A stretch of DNA of 9,680 nucleotides from NCBI GenBank assembly GCA_030665485.1, contig DAOUZV010000039.1:1-9680 (forward strand), given 5' to 3'. The notes beneath the pieces were generated by a model. It saw only the letters and a list, made by a program, of their open reading frames with translations, was not told where the DNA came from and made no database searches. The position numbers and the translations under genes are program-made. Origin of the DNA: Chloroflexota bacterium. Its GTDB lineage: Bacteria > Chloroflexota > Dehalococcoidia > JABGRK01. This document shows positions 6,867 through 9,680 of this stretch, piece after piece (the first letter of the stretch is position 1; the number at the start of each line of letters is the position of its first letter).

Positions 6867-7826
6867 CTACTGATTGCCCTTCTTGAACAGGCCCAAGAAC
6901 CTGTCCTCGTATTCCTTAAACAAGTCCAGCCTGTCAAGCTCCGCTTTAAGCTCAGCAACAGTTGATCTGTCCCGTTCGGTCTGTTTGAAAAGCTGCTCTA
7001 TATGGCGGCGGCTTTTAATCTCATCCTCAATGGTTTTAACCTTATCGCTTGCCTCTAAAGCAGAATGCTGTGATTCGGATGGCATGCTGCCCATCATTTC
7101 TTCCATCTGCTCGGAACTCTTGACCAGCTGTTCTATTTCATCATCGGAATCCTTGATCAAAGCATCCATATTGCTCATATCCACGTCAATGTCCATCATC
7201 TTGCACAGCACCTCTAAAACGGCCTTGGATGACCTTGGATTTGGAATCGTCACCGTGTAATATGGCAACTGGCCCAGCAGACAAACAGCCTCAATGTTCC
7301 GCTCCGCCGCCACACCCAGCAGCAGGCCATTCATACCACTGATGGAGCCGTCTCCCATCAAAATAACCTGATGTTGTTTTAAAAAGCCAAGCGAATCAGG
7401 ATTGTTAGCTACCGCCAATATTCTCGGCTTCTGCTTGTGCCTGATGGCCGCCGGCGCGGCGGCACAGGTATATATGCGTTTAACCTCAAGCCCCTGGGCA
7501 ACCTCCAAAACCTTGGCGGCGTAATCATAGCCTTTTCTGGAAGGTTGGGACTCGCCAAGGAAAAATACGAGATCGCTGTCGGTCTGATCGTTTCGCCAAA
7601 TGTAAAACTTGCTTTCGGGAAATCTGGGTAGTTGAGCTAAGCCCTTTTCCACAAAAACGCCGGGCAAATCAAAAAGCTCGGGAAGGTCCAAGCTTCCTAC
7701 CTCCACTGCACCCAGCATTTCTTTGAGATACCCCACCGCTCCAACGCCAACATGCCCCATTCCCGGCCACGCGGCAACCATAGTTGCATTTCTCAAGTTC
7801 AGATTATCTCCTAAATTAGATGCCAT
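6867..7826 (-). CDS. PAC2 family protein
   Basis: The first ~205 residues match the PAC2 (proteasome assembly chaperone 2) fold found in archaea and some bacteria: AAWPGMGHVGVGAVGYL (18-34), a central LVFFLGESQPS (86-96), and the glycine-rich ISGMNGLLLG (162-171) before LLGQLPYYTVTIPNP (183-197). The rest (about 216-319) is highly charged with heptad-like stretches and probably a coiled coil. There is no signal peptide or membrane segment, so it should be cytosolic. The biochemical role of bacterial members is not established, and no proteasome gene is in the window. The ATG at 7826 is preferred, with AGGT 8 nt upstream; a TTG lies immediately before it. It is divergent from ybeY and 163 bp upstream of ilvD, whose own promoter suggests separate control. 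The family is fairly sure; the function is unknown. Confidence 0.85.
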   Translation of the reverse strand: MASNLGDNLNLRNATMVAAWPGMGHVGVGAVGYLKEMLGAVEVGSLDLPELFDLPGVFVEKGLAQLPRFPESKFYIWRNDQTDSDLVFFLGESQPSRKGYDYAAKVLEVAQGLEVKRIYTCAAAPAAIRHKQKPRILAVANNPDSLGFLKQHQVILMGDGSISGMNGLLLGVAAERNIEAVCLLGQLPYYTVTIPNPRSSKAVLEVLCKMMDIDVDMSNMDALIKDSDDEIEQLVKSSEQMEEMMGSMPSESQHSALEASDKVKTIEDEIKSRRHIEQLFKQTERDRSTVAELKAELDRLDLFKEYEDRFLGLFKKGNQ

Positions 7827-7855
7827 CAAATGTTACCTAAACCCCTTCTGGTTAC

Positions 7856-7861
7856 ATTATA
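7856..7861 (-). promoter_or_regulatory. -10 element for the PAC2 gene
   Basis: A consensus TATAAT on the minus strand, about 30 bp before the PAC2 ATG, predicting a leader of roughly 22 nt. No good -35 lies at 16-18 nt, so the full promoter is uncertain. Confidence 0.4.
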
Positions 7862-7914
7862 ACTGCTATCGGTAAGGAATTCTATATATACTTCGAATTG
7901 ATGGCGATTATCGT

Positions 7915-7943
7915 TTGACCCACGTATAGCGCTGTGCTAAGAT
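7915..7943 (+). promoter_or_regulatory. Promoter of ybeY, near-leaderless
   Basis: TTGACC (7915-7920), a 17-nt spacer ending in TGC, and TAAGAT (7938-7943) form a good extended -10 promoter. Transcription should start at about 7949-7952, on or within three bases of the ybeY ATG at 7952. This fits the absence of a Shine-Dalgarno there, and it rules out a GTG start at 7934, which lies inside the promoter. Confidence 0.5.
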
Positions 7944-7951
7944 TTGCTACG

Positions 7952-8413
7952 ATGAACCTCGATATAAAAATTCAAATCGATGATCCCTTTGTCGCCAATA
8001 TCAACAAGGCTCTGCTTGAAAAAACAGCTTATACAGCCCTTGCGACGAATAAGGAATGCGACTCGTTTGAGCTTGGTATAGTAATTACGGACGATGAGAA
8101 TATCCATCGCATAAACAAAGAATATCGCGGAATCGACGCTCCCACAGACGTAATCTCGTTTGCTCTGCTTGAGGGAGAAAACGACTTCGTAATGCCCCCG
8201 GATGATACACTGCATCTGGGAGAGGTGATCATCTCATATCCACGTGTGGTTGATCAAGCGCAGGAGCAAAAACACCCGATTGAGCGCGAGATGACGTGGC
8301 TTGTGGTACACGGTGTGCTACACCTGCTCGGCCACAACCACGAAACAGATACAGACCGCAAAGCCATGCGAGCAATCGAAAACGAGATACTGGACAAAAT
8401 CGACTTTGAATGA
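7952..8413 (+). CDS. ybeY: Endoribonuclease/rRNA maturation factor YbeY
   Basis: YbeY is a zinc metalloprotein (UPF0054) needed for 16S rRNA 3'-end maturation and ribosome quality control in many bacteria. The 153 residues match the usual length. The signature HGVLHLLGHNH (120-130) supplies the three zinc ligands His120, His124 and His130. Upstream, NKEYRGIDAPTDVISF (55-70) contains the conserved Arg59, and LGEVIIS (89-95) corresponds to the usual LGD-I-IS strand. I chose the ATG at 7952; an in-frame GTG at 7934 would add six residues but falls within the promoter. No Shine-Dalgarno is visible. It is divergent from the PAC2 gene and followed after 84 nt by dnaX. Family identity is secure; the precise activity rests on studied homologues. 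Confidence 0.96.
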   Translation: MNLDIKIQIDDPFVANINKALLEKTAYTALATNKECDSFELGIVITDDENIHRINKEYRGIDAPTDVISFALLEGENDFVMPPDDTLHLGEVIISYPRVVDQAQEQKHPIEREMTWLVVHGVLHLLGHNHETDTDRKAMRAIENEILDKIDFE

Positions 8414-8458
8414 CAGGCCATTTTCACCCCATTTTTAAGTGATTTATTCGGCCTTACC

Positions 8459-8467
8459 TGATAAAAT
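8459..8467 (+). promoter_or_regulatory. Extended -10 element for dnaX
   Basis: TGATAAAAT combines a TGn extension with TAAAAT (8462-8467), predicting a start near 8474 and a 24-nt leader for dnaX. The -35 region at 8439-8444 (GTGATT) is poor. dnaX may also be read from the ybeY promoter, because no convincing terminator separates them. Confidence 0.35.
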
Positions 8468-8497
8468 AGATTTCATTAGAATGATTGGATGATGTGA

Positions 8498-9680
8498 ATG
8501 AGCCCTCAGGTTTTTTATCAGAAGTGGCGCCCGCAAACACTAGATGATGTAGTGGGCCAAGAGCATATAACACAAACGCTGGCCAATGCGCTGGCCACTG
8601 ATCGCGTGGCCCACGCCTACCTCTTCTGCGGCCCAAGAGGCACCGGCAAAACCAGCACCGGGCGCATACTGGCTAAAGCGGTCAACTGCCAAAATAACGG
8701 CAAGGGTGAGCCGTGCAACACCTGCCAGATATGTACAGCCATAAACGAGGGGCGTGATCTGGACCTGGTGGAGATCGACGCCGCCTCCAATACCGGCGTG
8801 GACGATATCCGCAAGCTGCGTGAAAACGTAAACTACTCGCCGGATATGGCCAGATACAAGGTATACATCATCGACGAGGTGCACATGTTGTCAACCTCGG
8901 CGTTCAACGCGCTGCTCAAAACGCTTGAGGAACCACCGGCGCACGTCATCTTCGTACTGGCGACAACAGAGGTACACAAGATTCCGGCAACGATATTGTC
9001 CAGGTGCCAGCGCTTCGATTTCAGGCGTATATCGCAAAGCGACACCGTTGGCAGGCTGGAGCATATATGCCAGACCGAGGGGATTGAAACCGACCAGCAT
9101 GCGCTCGGTCTTATTGCCAAGGCAGCCACGGGAAGTCTTCGCGATGCAGAGAACTTGCTTGAGCGATTGACTATCTCGCACAGCTCCAAAATCTCTCTGG
9201 AGAACGTGCAAGAGCTATTAGGCATAACTGGAGATGCACGCGCAGGCGAAATGGCAAAACACATACTAAATAAAGATGTAACTGCTGGTATTTCGACTAT
9301 CAACGCCGTAGCAAGCGAGGGGCTAGACTTGCGCCAGTTCAACAAGGAGATTGTGGAGTACCTGCGCGGCACTCTTATGATAAAGGTTGGCTCTGAAGAA
9401 ACGTTGGATATCGACAAGCCGACTATCGAGGAAATGAAGCAGATTGCAGATGAATCGTCGGCCGAAGAGATCCTGGATGCGATAAAGCTGTTTGGCCAGA
9501 TCAACTTAAGGCCGGAAATGCAGTCCACCATCCCGCTGGAGCTAGCCATAGTGGAGTTCTCGCTGCCAAAAGCAGGGCACGCCAAAGCCGAAAAAGCGAC
9601 AATGAAGTCGGAGCCCGCAGCCAAAAAACCTCTCACTGCAAAACCTGTCGAAACAAAACAAGCGCAACCGGAAGCAGAAA
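8498..9680 (+). CDS. dnaX: DNA polymerase III subunit gamma/tau, N-terminal part (runs off right edge)
   Basis: ATPase of the clamp loader that places the beta sliding clamp on DNA and, as tau, links polymerase cores and helicase. The first 394 codons are present. Domain I shows Walker A GPRGTGKT (45-52), zinc cysteines 64, 73, 76 and 79, Walker B IIDE (124-127), the SRC motif (167-169) with its arginine finger, and sensor-2 Arg214 in GSLRDAE. Domain III extends to about 360. A Lys/Ala/Pro-rich linker then begins, as expected before the tau-specific part. An in-frame TGA directly precedes the ATG at 8498, so no upstream start is possible. A weak GGAT lies 7 nt upstream. No obvious frameshift signal for a gamma form is seen in this part. 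Confidence 0.97.
   Translation, partial: MSPQVFYQKWRPQTLDDVVGQEHITQTLANALATDRVAHAYLFCGPRGTGKTSTGRILAKAVNCQNNGKGEPCNTCQICTAINEGRDLDLVEIDAASNTGVDDIRKLRENVNYSPDMARYKVYIIDEVHMLSTSAFNALLKTLEEPPAHVIFVLATTEVHKIPATILSRCQRFDFRRISQSDTVGRLEHICQTEGIETDQHALGLIAKAATGSLRDAENLLERLTISHSSKISLENVQELLGITGDARAGEMAKHILNKDVTAGISTINAVASEGLDLRQFNKEIVEYLRGTLMIKVGSEETLDIDKPTIEEMKQIADESSAEEILDAIKLFGQINLRPEMQSTIPLELAIVEFSLPKAGHAKAEKATMKSEPAAKKPLTAKPVETKQAQPEAE

Noticed and set aside
7934..7951. GTG at 7934 as an upstream ybeY start
   Set aside because: It lies within the predicted promoter before the -10, has no Shine-Dalgarno, and the added residues are not typical of the family.
8415..8454. AGGCC/GGCCT inverted repeat between ybeY and dnaX as a terminator
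   Set aside because: The arms are five bases with a loop of 30, and no T-run follows.
9623..9628. Run of six A in dnaX as a frameshift or slippage site for gamma
   Set aside because: The preceding base is C, so it is not an A-AAA-AAG heptamer. Six A are short for transcriptional slippage, and no stimulating hairpin is evident before the window ends.
8833..9636. 267-codon minus-strand open frame opposite dnaX
   Set aside because: It is antisense to well-conserved DnaX motifs and its Ser/Ile-rich composition is typical of a shadow frame.

Overview
The window is a compact stretch of bacterial chromosome with about 50% G+C. Six minus-strand genes appear to form one branched-chain amino acid operon, with a PAC2-family gene on the same strand upstream of it. 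Two plus-strand housekeeping genes run off the right edge. There is no mobile element, CRISPR array, tRNA or rRNA, and no gene-free stretch longer than 163 bases. The gene order ilvD-ilvB-ilvN-ilvC-leuA, a PAC2 protein in a bacterium, class I IlvC and oxygen-labile-type IlvD suggest an anaerobic Chloroflexota, perhaps Dehalococcoidia. That assignment is an inference and not proven here.

Bases 1-6703 (minus strand, read right to left) hold ilvD, ilvB, ilvN, ilvC, leuA and the 5' part of folE. Gaps are 12, -7 (overlap), 42, 13 and 8 nt, so they look co-transcribed. IlvBN (acetohydroxyacid synthase), IlvC (ketol-acid reductoisomerase) and IlvD (dihydroxyacid dehydratase) form the common valine/isoleucine trunk. 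LeuA diverts 2-ketoisovalerate to leucine. The leuBCD genes expected next are not seen; folE (GTP cyclohydrolase I) follows leuA instead, with its ribosome binding site inside the end of leuA. A promoter with a perfect TTGACA -35 lies about 75 nt upstream of ilvD. The predicted leader is only about 46 nt, too short for a T-box or a classical attenuator, but it holds an 11-codon mini-ORF that overlaps the ilvD start.

Bases 6867-7826 (minus) encode a PAC2 (proteasome-assembly-chaperone-like) protein with a charged helical C-terminal tail. It is divergent from ybeY (7952-8413, plus), an rRNA-maturation/quality-control metalloprotein whose promoter places the transcript start almost on the ATG (near-leaderless). 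The 5' part of dnaX (8498 to the window end, plus) follows and encodes the clamp-loader subunit.

The best leads are: an acidic cofactor loop in IlvC that suggests NADH use, atypical substrate-pocket residues in LeuA, unusual residues in IlvB at known inhibitor-contact positions, folE inside an ilv/leu operon, the near-leaderless ybeY, and a shared extended -10 promoter pattern. I see no wholly new system; most of the window is well-conserved metabolism.
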